A stretch of 64,000 nucleotides of DNA, from NCBI GenBank assembly GCA_013339765.2, contig CM023449.1, forward strand, positions 221,159,555-221,223,554. The letters run 5' to 3'. This DNA is from Haemaphysalis longicornis. Taxonomy: Eukaryota > Arthropoda > Arachnida > Ixodida > Ixodidae. A model generated the notes under the pieces. The model ran no database searches. It had not been told where the DNA came from and worked only from the letters and a program-made list of their open reading frames with translations. Both the position numbers and the translations under genes were made by a program. Shown here piece by piece: positions 53,555 through 64,000 of the stretch; the stretch's first letter is position 1, and the number at the start of each line of letters is the position of its first letter.

Positions 53555-56234
53555 CAGGTCACTCGCTAACAGTGTCCCTAGTAATTTGTGGATCATGAAT
53601 TACTGGTCACCGGCTCGCCCATTCACTTCACTCGTTGGCATGCTCACCAGTAACACTAGTGTGACAGACACTGAGGTAAAACATGCAGACCAAAATGTAT
53701 TTTTCAGAAGTGGCTGTTCATTCATGCATGGTCTTTATTTGGTTGTAGGCTGTGACAGGAGGGCTACACACAAAGGAGCAAGGATGTCGGCAACTTCTCC
53801 CCGGCAGACACCAGCTAGAGCCCTCATGACACACAGTGGAACTTGGGTTTTGGAGATATACCGGAACTGTGACAATTCCTGTAGGAACTAGATGGCTGGA
53901 TTGTGGCCTCAGTATGGCGGCAGCTGGACGGCCATGTTGAAGAAAGGAGTCCAAAGCCGACGTAAAGAAACAAAAATTAAGGAATCTCGCACTAAGGCGT
54001 AAGACTTGAACGTAGCGAAGCTTTACGGAACAAGCGTGTTTCCTCTTTCTCGCCTCACGGCGTTGTTTAAGCCTCGCCGCTGTACAAGCGACCACAGCTG
54101 GGTGTTCGCCCTTCCTCCATCGCACACGGCTCTGCGCCGCACGTGGCCTCCTGGCCTTCCTCCGTGACACGCGCTTATCGCTGCGGCGGCGGCCTCCTCG
54201 CCTTCATCTGCCCGTTGGCGACACAGGTCCCACGCACGTCTCTGTTCCCTCCTCACCTATGTCTCCCGCCATCGGGCCACTGCTCCGTGCCGGGTGCTTG
54301 CGGAAAGAGGTGTGGTGTTACCTCTAGCTCTCATGGTCAAAACTGGTCACCCCGCGAAGACTGCCTGAGGTAGTGTAGTGTATCTTTTCACTACAATATC
54401 TGTTTTACATCGCACTGAATTGCTTGCCACTACGAACATTGCATCTGAGAGTTCCTTCTCTTCTTTCTTCAGACGATCGAGGCTGCCCCCCTTTGTCCGT
54501 CCTCTTCACCCAGGCTGTTTCTCTATATCTGTCGAATGAAAATGCAACATCCTCCCCACCCCACAGATAAATGAAGTTAACTAGTCACCCTTGAATATTA
54601 GAACCTCAAGGTCCTATGAGCGTGTATCCGTCAGAGCGCACAGGCTCTGACCACAATATACATTAAAGCCGTTCCTGTAAAATCTGCTGAAGCAGACAGA
54701 TGGCTAGAGTGCGGGTGGCGTTTTCGTCGAAATGGACCAAGAATGGCGGTGCTTGCAACCATTGCCGCAGCTCCTAGAAGTAGTTGTGGTCACTCGTCAT
54801 TCCAAAGGCACGCGGCATTGTCCCATGTAAGGTGGGTCAGATGAGCTGCAATGCGGGCGAAGTTCTTTATAATTCATTGGTAATACGAGCATATATAGCC
54901 CCAAAAAGTGACTAACAGGCAGTGCCGGATTAGGAAACTTTGGGGCCCGGGGCTACTGCGTCTTGGGGCCCTGATGATGATGATAATGATGAAAATGATT
55001 CTGCTTTAATATGCGAAAATTTTCGAAGCCCATGGTATGCTCTCTGATCAGTGATAAATTACACATAATTTTACGCTTTCCGGAAACTAATTTCTTGGCT
55101 CTATGTCTAGTATTATATAACGGATTTTAACAGGCGTAAAAGTTAGTATGGTTTGGTTGCCGGTCCGTCACATATTCGCAATTAATCGAAGCGCCGTGCC
55201 GGCCTGCACACGCCATAGTACAGAAGAGTATTTTCTTACAAGAAGCATATTTTATTTAGCCGTAAAGTTTTAATTTTATGGTAAATTAAGTTCTCCACCT
55301 GCATATATGGGAGGGCTCAAAGTCCGCGCAGGCAACTGTCACTCACAGACATCTGCCAGTTAGCCGCCACGGCTTACGGGCCAAAATCCTGCAGATTACC
55401 CGCGCAGACGAAAAAGCACGCGGCGGTTAGAACACGCGCAACCTTCCTATCGCAGCACGATTGGCAGAAGTCCGAGCAGCTTAATTAGTGCTTTGACACC
55501 TGTCCCTTTTGTGCGGTCCCTGCGCCCGAAGCCGACACGAGCCACCTTCTATGGACCGGCCCTGCCCTTCAAACCTCTCGCCTGCAACATCTCCGGGGCA
55601 CAGGGCTCCATCCTGGAGACCCGGGCTGATCTACAGCGGTGGATATGGGGCACTCAGTACCGGTCTCTGCAGACGTTTCTGCGTGAAACAAATGTGATGT
55701 GCATATAACTGTTATGCCGTAACAAAAACTCTCGCAAAAAAAAAAAAAAAAAGGCGGCCTGGATGAGTGTGGACTGTGGACCATCGCCATTAAAAAAAAA
55801 AGATTCGTTACCCACAGTGCTACGCAATTGTGGCTGAGACGGTAAGCTGAGTGCTTGCGTAACGACGCGCAAAACAGCCATGCGAGGGCAAACGAGGCGC
55901 CAGCGTATGCAGCAACGTACAGCTAATAACTTCACGACTGCGCCTTGGTGGACGCGGCGGGCTAGTGGTTTGCCCGACATGAAGAGGAAAGCCTCATATT
56001 CGGGTTCGTCGCTAGCCGAACACCGCCGTATCGTGTAAAATGGGGTGGAATAAATGGTAGCCGGCACTTGTGTACTCTCGCTGCCACGGATACGCATGAA
56101 AACCGTGTCAAATCGTCTCCCGCAACAGTGCACACACACCTTCAGCGTCATGCGGGCAATTTCGGTTCGTCACAAAGGACATTGTGATACCCGGTTCCGC
56201 GGGCAGCCCACGGCAGAGTACGAGCGGACGGAGG

Positions 56235-56262
56235 TAAGGTGGCTAGCATTCTAGCCACCTTA
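56235..56262. repeat. Perfect 12-bp-arm hairpin
   Basis: TAAGGTGGCTAG, loop CATT, CTAGCCACCTTA. Isolated, with no coding gene next to it; function unknown. Confidence 0.85.
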
Positions 56263-57092
56263 ACGGAGGAAACAGTGGGCGGGGCTTGTTTCGGCGTCTA
56301 GCCCCGAAAGCTCGCTTCACCCTATGCATTGTAGGCGTAAGGTGAAGAAACCTTCGACGGAGTACGCAAAGTTTGCCCTGGAACGTAAGTACAGGGGTAC
56401 AAGCCATGCAGGTGCGACTTGTGGCATTACATGAGCCCTTGTGCAGAGAATATGAGCGGACAATTACAACCGAACAAATTATGTCCGAACTGGCGATTTT
56501 TTCGAATCAGTGCATATTTTAAAACAATAGCGCGCATACTCCGGAACGAAAGCGACGAAAAAAAAAAAAAAAAAATCAGGCGCATGAACAGCCTGAGACA
56601 AGCGTTGCGTATGGTCTGTGTACCCGTCACCACAACTATTTCTAGGAGACCACTCTCCGCCTCCTTCAGCTCGATAAAAAAAGACAGAAGACATCGACGG
56701 TTCAGTGGCTTAAGATGTGACCGCGACAGGGTACCACGTCGGGTGTTGACGCGACAGTTTCAGTGTTTCGAAGTGTATGCTCTCGCGTTAAAAAAAATGT
56801 TCGGCCAAAAGGGGTGGCGCACACATCGATCCTGAACAGCTAAATGAGGGCATTATGAAGGAGAGGGTTTCAGGTTAAAGAAAATAAAAATAAAAACACA
56901 AATCACAGTAGGCATTTACTTTCTTCTCGCTGTTACGTAAGTTTCGCCGCATATGATGCGCGTCCGCTAGCTCAAGAAGCTGGCTTCTGTTGTGGGACGC
57001 GTCTCGTAACCATATCTGTTTCTTCTTCTTGTAGCGTGAGCTACACTGGCCAGAAGTTGAGCAGTTTCACGTGGCTCCTGGAGAGCAGTGCT

Positions 57093-57119
57093 GCGCATGC
57101 GCGAGGAGCTGTGACGTCA
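57093..57119. promoter_or_regulatory. NRF1-type and CRE-type palindromes in a GC-rich patch
   Basis: GCGCATGCGC at 57093-57102 and TGACGTCA at 57112-57119 lie ten bases apart. A TATA-like ATAAATATAC occurs about 250 bases downstream. This looks like a promoter, but no transcript could be assigned; a repeat-carried promoter is possible. Confidence 0.35.
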
Positions 57120-57725
57120 CACGGCGCACAAAACGTTGCTCGCTGCCCGGCGTCTCTCACAAACCCCACGCGCCCAGCGTCTTCGCCGACCTTCGTTCCG
57201 CACGTGGTGGCCCGGTCCACTTGACCATGCGAGGGGTGGCCGGGGTGTGGAAACCGATTGGCTCGTGCGTCGGAAGCAACACCGGCGTGCGCCCTGTGGA
57301 ACCAGCCTAAGCTCTGGGCGCGATTGGTGACGCTGCGTCGGAGCCGCTTGATAAATATACATGTGTCACATTAGGCGTATACCGTGTGTGTGTCATTGAA
57401 GCAGTAGTCAGCATGATTATCAGGCAAATCCTAGACCACCAGGAAAGCTAAGAATAACCAACTGAACCTTAGCTCACGCTACGTACATCTTGGCATAGCC
57501 GAGCTAGGTCGCTTCTAATGTTACCCGGTGCTTGATTGCGGCGCCAACAAAATTAATTGCTGAATATTTCGAACATCGTGCGCATTAACGCCTTTTGTGG
57601 AATATTATTTCACCTAATAGTGTGCCTGGTTCGAAATTTGTAACCTAAAACGTACGTGTTCCGCCAAACCATTAGTAATGAGTTCATTATTAAATTCCGT
57701 CTATTCGCTCATCTATAGCGTTCTT

Positions 57726-58068
57726 CAAGAGGACTGTGATTTGGGCGAGTTGGTGAATGTTCATGATTGACAATCCAGCGCGCGAAAACACGGCACAAAA
57801 AAGAACGAGAGTTAGACAGGACAGCGCTGCACTCACAACTGATTTATTTTGAAGAAAACATTGGTCATATATACGATCAGTCCTCCCAGTGTGGTAAATT
57901 TTGTTTGTTGTTATCGGGTGCAATATTTACCACCACGTGGGAGACTGATCTGTATATATGACCAATGTTTCTTCAAAATAAATCAGTGTGGTGAGTGCAG
58001 CGCGTGTCCTGTCTAACTCTCGTTCTTTTTTGTGCCGTGTTTTCGCGCGCTGGATTGTCAATCATGAA
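57726..58068. mobile_element. Foldback of two Penelope-type ends with 12-bp target duplication
   Basis: TATAGCGTTCTT at 57714-57725 and 58069-58080 is a perfect 12-bp direct repeat. Between them, after GGGCGAGTTGGTG, arms 57760-57899 and 57924-58068 are nearly perfect inverse copies (for example GACAATCCAGCGCGCGAAAA). The centre is about 25 bases. Arm content resembles the 3' region of the Penelope-like element at 37725. Confidence 0.9.
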
Positions 58069-58079
58069 TATAGCGTTCT

Positions 58080-58730
58080 TACTGTCGCGCCATCCTCGGA
58101 TCGACTACCCAAGCCTGCCGTCGGCCGGCTGTTCCCCACCCCCCTCATCGCCTGGAAAGATCCCGGAAATGCTGGAAACGACCCGAAAACGACCCATGCT
58201 GCTGCTGGAACGTGAGCCGCTTTGGGCGACTTCACGACCACCAAAACCCCCGCTGGCGAAGGCCGCCTTCGGCGACAAAGGCGTCGCGTGGCGCCCCCCT
58301 TATCAGCAGCGGGCTGGCCGTCCATGTGTTCTTCGCCGGAGTGCCGCGCATCGTTGACCGAGACGCCGTTGTTCACGAGCCACCCGGATTGCCAGATGTC
58401 TTCCCGACGTTCTCACCGGAATCAACCTGACCTCCTGTGCGAGAGGGAAACGTGCCCTCTCTGTGTGAGAGTGTGGGTGTCAGTTTCAGCGCCATGGATT
58501 TTTGTTATTGGTGCGCTCCTGACCAGAGCGGGTAGGATGGACCCAACGTGTATATTTAATCTCGCGCGCGTAGGAGCGCACTGCTCGTTAACTGAGATCG
58601 AGATGTGAATACCTGTATCAAGTTATTTTCTTTCTTCATCAGCCTGGTCCTCATGACTGCCCCGGCAGGACACCAGCCATGGTCCCCTTCGGCCACACTA
58701 CCCCGGTTCGCAACATTGTCTGTTTCGAAG
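58080..58730 (+). repeat. GC-rich stretch, possibly a solo LTR
   Basis: Distinctly GC-rich sequence starting after the foldback and ending near CCCGGTTCGCAAC. Open frames across it have no recognisable domain. TATTTAA-like and poly(A)-like words hint at an LTR, but no ends or target duplication were found. Confidence 0.3.
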
Positions 58731-61700
58731 TTTGTAATCCAAACATGAGCCGAGAAACCTTTAAATAACGAGGTTATTAAATTCCAGCTAAGTCATTCAT
58801 CTCTATCGTCCCGTACCACCCCTTCTAGCGGCTGCCTCTTCTCTTTTGCTACCGTTATTTCTCGATGTTTTCGGCATACCCCAACTGGTCCTGCTTTAAG
58901 GCGAAAACCTTCAGTTAAATTCACGAGAAGAAGATCATGTGACCCTCCAGATATCGGTAGCCTGAAGATTGATGATCGATGAGACGATGTCTCGTGGTCG
59001 ACGGCACGTGGCAAACGATGAGCTACTCCAAGCAAACGAAAAATGTACAATATATGTACTTTCTTTACCTTACGTATTAACAACTCTCAAGGCTCGTGAT
59101 CACATACAAGAGGTCGGGCAAGGCCCGAATCAAGCAGGGCCTCCAAGACATCAAACTTCTCTGTTTTACCACCAAAATCCCACCCACAGCAGGGACGTCA
59201 CAATTTGAGAGTGAGAATGGCTCATTGATTAGCCCACACATGGGTGCAGCGTGATTGGCCACCGTAACAAACAAAGCTAGCTTGGTTCAAAATCGTCACG
59301 TGACCCACCTCTCTCACTCTCATACAGAAACCCGAAGGTTCCGCAATATACTAATATAACACACATGAAAATCACCATATGCATAGCCAAGCCTAACGTT
59401 GGCAATCGGTTGTCGGGCGGCTCGTGTTGAAGTATTGTCCATACTGTGCGGGCCTATAATTGTGCCCCACGCCGCCAATATTCCTTTCCTTTGTAAACGC
59501 GTGGGGCGCCTAACGAAGCCTGGTCGCCTACCCATTGACGCACCCCAGCCGCCGAGTCGCCAGGGTCAGACGTGGGACGAACGGAAACTTCGCCCAGTAG
59601 CTTTGATCAGTGCAACTATCGTAGACAGAACGTCTGGTGCCCTCTTCCTATGTTTGACGCCTTGACTGACTTCCAGCTCCCGTCCGGATCGGGCGTTCTC
59701 ATGGCGGTAATTACGGTCGTTAAAATGTTAACGGTCCTCCTCCTCCAGTTTTCCAAATGAACGAAAGGAAATCATCCTTCGAAAGCTAACATCGTTTTCA
59801 ACTATTTTGGGGTGACCGACACATTTGTACAAGTCCTGTCCTGGCCCGCTCGTCGGATGAACACTATTCGCCCCGAGCGCGAACAGAGTCGGCCCCTGGC
59901 GGCGGCGGGACGAACCGCTCCTAGTGTGGATGGCGCTCTCGCGTCGTCTGCTTTTGCACGTTGCGTGCGGCGCAAGACGCGTGCTGCACACGACAAAACA
60001 ACCAATATGTGTGCTCGTTTGGCAGTAAGCAATGACATAGTTACCTCTGCTTGCGCATTTCCTCCAGAAACGCAATAATCAGCGGCCGTTGTGGGTTAAT
60101 GCGCTGGTTTAATTCCACGAAACATCTTCGCCGTGGTCGCCGCTTGAGTGTGAACATTGCTTCCACACATTGCACTTTTCCTCTTGTTGAGTGCAGTCGT
60201 CTGCCGTTTCGGGAACGTCGAAGGGTGCTTTTTGAAGGTGGCGTGGTGATTATTTAAAGCATAAAAGTTTAGTACGCGAAACGGGTAAGAAGCGACAAGA
60301 CCTGCGTACGCGTGCAAATTCCACACCCTTGTAAAACGACGCTGTGTCCTTATAGAAAGAAGAAACAACAAAAACATTTACACTGCACTGCACACGACCC
60401 CTGAGCTATCGCCCATACATTACCGGACACGTATTTTACAACCAGCAAGCGCCTTGTGATCGTGTCCTTCCCGTATATTTCTAAAATAAATACCAATTTT
60501 GGACAGTCGTTGTTTATACTCAGGAGGAGGAATAAACATTTATTCAGCTGGTGTTGAGTTGCTAATTTTACGTATTATTTAAAATACGTTTCTATGGATG
60601 CGCAAGAGTATTTAGGGGGGATTTTTCGGTAAAATTAAGCAGTTGTGAGTTTGCGTCTGTCATGTGGGCATTTCGGGTGTCATTTCATATATTTCAAATC
60701 CGACATGAATCACCCTTGTCCAGAAAACGTGTCTCACTCAGCATAACCAAATGCCTAATATGGTCACGTCTTAACCTCTTAAGGTGGACCTAAGTTTAAA
60801 GAAAGAGGAGAAAACGCGTAATATAATGCACGTTGTTGCCCACATGTGTGAGGGGCGTGTGTGCCTTCACTCGCTGATTTTTTTTTTATTTTTTCCCACA
60901 ATGCTTGCTTTCAATACATTTTTGGAAAAAGGCGAGCCACAATTCCTGGACAATCTCGGATCAAAGGGGGGTTAATTAATTTTGAAAATACGTGTTAAAG
61001 TACTGCTTTTTCACCGCTACAGAACACAACGCCTAGTGTAGTTTCGATTGTAAGTAATACTTGATAACCATAGTTTGGCTTTTCGCGTTACGTGCGTTCT
61101 GTTCTCTCTGGTCTTGCACCGTTGGCAGGACCTCCCCCCTCTTCTCGAAAAAAAAAGGAAATGCACAGAATTTCATTTTTTAACCAATCCTCAAGAAATA
61201 AAAGACAAAGGCTATATTCAGTTTACAAAACAAAGTAGTTACCGGGAACCCGTTTGCGCTGATTCGCAACGAGAAATAAAAAGGAAATGTTTTACTACAT
61301 CTGCAACAGCGCAACTTCATTTATTGCCATCTTTAGGGTTCGTAAGCGACCTTATACGCAAGAATGCAAACACAGCTCAGTGTTGCAGGCACCTGTTAGA
61401 TTTTAAAAGGAACGCAATTGGTCAACAGAGCAGCCGTAACAGAAAATTTGTGCTCACTGTGAGGTCCCAGAAGCTTGGTTTGCACACTGTAAACCTGCTT
61501 GTCACTTTGCTAAAACCTAGCTAAACATGAGATGTTGATTGTACTGCGTGCGTTGACAATTCAATTCACAAGTTCACTTGCGACGAAAGCCGTAAATAAG
61601 TGATCCGAAACCGTTATTCATCAAACCTTCCTTCAGAGTCGCTAAAATATTTCATTTAAAAGACCCGTTAGAGCGGTTACATTTATATCTCTGCACTGAT

Positions 61701-62406
61701 CAAAATTCAGTAATTTTATGTTGCCTTTTGAACACACAAAAAATATCGTAAGCTCTTAGAAAGAATTTCGGGGCAGTTAAGTAGTGTTATCATTTCAGGG
61801 CATCCCACAAATGCAAAAATGCGTCATGCTACCAGTGAAAGCGATTGAGATTGCCGTTGTACACTGAATTTCAAAGATCGAGGCTTCCTGATTTGTTTCT
61901 ATTTATGCTGTTATTGAAGGCTCAAAGCCATAGTTGGGAAAGATCGAGCTTGCTACGAGCCACAGCGTACAAGTTCATTGTCACAATTACGGCCATTCTG
62001 AGATTCCCGATGAGCCGTCGCTTTTTTTGGCGTAGTAATAAAAACTGACTGCCGCTTCCATGCTATACATTGAACGTTGAGGAACCGAAGTACAGCATAC
62101 CACTCTTGTTTGCACCTTTCGTGCGCTCATACTGCGAGAAAAAAGCACGAAGCGCGCCCACAGTGTGCATTCCTACGGGCCGCTCTGCGGAGCATCCACA
62201 CTAGCAGCGCGACGGTGTCGCCACCTACATGTCGAGCTCGCGGCGAATAGCGCGGCGACCAAAACGGAAGCTTCCGCGGTTCCTCCCCACGCCCCTCGCG
62301 CCAAGTCAACTTGGCCGGAGGGAAAACAAACACAATACAGGTAAATACGCTATACCCACCGAACGATACCTAGTTGCCGGGCAGTATTAGAGGGGAGCAA
62401 ACTTAA

Positions 62407-62864
62407 AGGGAAGCTGAAGCACTTTCCAAAAAATTTGAGTTAGATTAACAGTTCTATAGTTTCTTGCGCGTTGATTCCGAATATCACATTGAAATTTATC
62501 GTACATGAGTCCAAGTGGCATTTATCTTGCAAAAAGCGCGGCCCCGTTTGAAAGACGCGCGCTTTTCGTCTTTTGACCACGACCAACTTTACTTCGGACC
62601 TGCCCAGCCAGCGGCGCTCTATGGGAGCGCTAGCGCCGAGTCCTCGTTTCGCGCCAGGCCGCTAGGGCCGCTTTTACGGCACTTTTGCGGCGAGCGGCGG
62701 CTACGCTGGCAGTGCGTGCTCGAGCGCTAGTAGCAGCCGCCTGGCGCGGGAATTCGGGTTTAATCACACTTCAGTTAATTGATATCTGTAATTCCGAATG
62801 AATAAGTAGCAGTTTTACGGTGACCATCCCTGAATGAATGTTTTTTTTTTTCTGCTTCAGCGCG
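62407..62864. mobile_element. TTAA-target MITE
   Basis: TTAA at 62403-62406 and 62865-62868 flank AGGGAAGCTGAAGCA... and ...TGCTTCAGCGCG, whose inner GCTGAAGCA forms a short inverted repeat. The interior includes GC-rich GGGAGCGCTAGCGCC sequence. Non-coding. Confidence 0.6.
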
Positions 62865-64000
62865 TTAAGGCGGGGCGGGGGCCTCTTGACTGGCTTTCCC
62901 GTTGTGAGATGCGTTACCGGTGCACGCGACGCATTTAGTTTCGTGGTAGATGCCGAAAGAAATAACATTATCTCACGTACTGACAACGGAATGGTTAGCC
63001 AACCAAAGTTACAGGTGTAACCAGGTTCATACTCGCAGAGGGAGGTTATTCCCGAATTTGATGTGTACATTGGGAAGTTCATAGCATAAACCAAACTTGT
63101 GTCATAAAAGCTTCCCAGGAACTCTTTTTTGTGTAGTAAATACAACAAAATTGAAGCTTTCTGTTGAAATCCCTCATGAAGTGTAGCGGTTTTTCCTTGT
63201 TATAAGGATGCGGGGAATTTTCTATGCTCGGGAAACAAATGCAAAAATTCAAGCACCGAAGATGCTAGTTACGGTCCTTACACGCCCTAATTATCGACGA
63301 TGATTTGGCCCCTTCTTTGCGAATAAATTGGGAATTCTTTATTGCGAGTGCATGTGAAGTGCTACAATGGCCTGCTACACTACTAATTCAACAAAGATGT
63401 CATTTTAAGCCTATTTATAGGCTAATTTTATATACATACACAATGCCACGGTTTAGGCACACAATGTCACACTGTATAGGTTTTCAGAACATTAATGAAC
63501 GCTAGTATTGCACAATCCTCTTCACTTTGGCATTTTTTTTTTCTTCAAAAGTTCATTTTCGTTCACAACCATACACTTCACTTAACAATGCAGCACAGTA
63601 GTCACACTTTCAGCACTACTCTGGAGTCTGGTTTTTCCGCAATCCTTTCTCTTTACCAGTCTTGGTCGTTTTCTCCGCCACAAAATTTGTGAAAAAAGGT
63701 CGGCTGAACTTCTGCGGCCCGAGCTCAACCACTCCCCTCGTATGACTATCCGTTGAGCCATCGTGGCTGAAAAGCTTGTTTTCCAGTTCGGCTGGTAGCA
63801 TCGTCCTCACAAACAGTGCCATCGGTGTTTTTGTAGGATATCGCAAGTTTTGCGAATGCTTGGGCCGCTCTTTCCAGTGCACAGAAAAATTCCAGGAACT
63901 GAAGCCTCGGATAACATAGCCCAACCCCGTCCAAATTGAAGATCACTGCAGTGGCAGGTTCAGAAGAGCGAGGCGCCTTAAGCCGCTCCACGCAGAGTGA

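Larger units (their letters stand above)
50426..64000. other. Region downstream of the P450 gene; no protein gene supported
   Basis: I find no exon chain, no conserved domain and no open frame above background. It holds an hAT-like MITE (50797-51698), LTR-like sequence (52130-52570), microsatellites, a promoter-like GC-rich patch (57036-57360), a Penelope-end foldback (57726-58068), a GC-rich LTR-like stretch (58080-58730) and a TTAA MITE (62407-62864). CAGTGCCGGATTAGG near 54921 looks like a lone hAT end. Confidence 0.55.

Noticed and set aside
53718..54256. Arg-rich minus-strand open frames around 53.7-54.3 kb
   Set aside because: Composition follows local GC-rich sequence; no domain or start context.
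61075..61524. 149-codon plus-strand open frame
   Set aside because: No motif, low-complexity Lys/Ser-rich sequence, no splice or promoter context and no similarity recognised; probably chance in AT-rich DNA.
1..64000. CRISPR arrays, bacterial operons or phage genes
   Set aside because: No regularly spaced direct repeats and no dense long open frames; the window is eukaryotic.

Overview
This window is animal nuclear DNA, most likely from a hard tick (Ixodidae). Reasons: one gene is spread over 45 kb in small exons with GT-AG (once GC-AG) introns; full-length tRNA-derived SINEs with A and B boxes resemble those described from ixodid ticks; and the introns carry Penelope-like, non-LTR, pogo-like, hAT-like and TTAA-target elements. 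The tick assignment is inference; eukaryotic origin is certain. I see no operons, CRISPR arrays or rRNA genes.

The central gene is a plus-strand cytochrome P450 of the CYP3 clan. Thirteen coding exons can be placed from 4922 to the stop at 50108, encoding about 500 residues. All splice phases join. The usual landmarks appear in order: C-helix WRKIR, I-helix AGQDTT, K-helix ETLR, the PERF-region FNPDR, and the heme loop FGAGPRNCIG. The N-terminal membrane-anchor exon was not found and probably lies upstream of the window. The first placed exon has a net +1 base that creates an immediate in-frame TGA. It is the only coding defect, so this is either a single-base assembly error or a very young null allele.

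Layout: 1-4.9 kb is upstream or intron-1 sequence with SINE and Penelope relics. 4.9-13.1 kb holds exons 2-6 (numbered as if one anchor exon is missing) with small introns and two SINEs. 17.2-24.5 kb holds an intron almost filled by a broken I/R1-type LINE, itself interrupted by a 1.4-kb foldback element. 24.5-28.1 kb holds an intron with an apparent antisense THAP-domain gene start. 28-36 kb has several MITEs, a GC-rich block and a deleted pogo element. 37.7-42.5 kb has a minus-strand Penelope-like element split by a 2.2-kb TTAA-target element. 43.7-50.1 kb holds the last exons, the heme loop and the 3' end. 50.4-64 kb has no gene I can support, but holds an hAT-like MITE, LTR-like fragments, a foldback made of two Penelope ends with a 12-bp target duplication, and a TTAA MITE.

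The main biological unit is thus one detoxification-type P450 in a dense nest of transposons. The most informative structures are the insertions with readable target duplications. In two cases (LINE plus foldback, Penelope plus TTAA element) removing the insert joins the interrupted host reading frame exactly.
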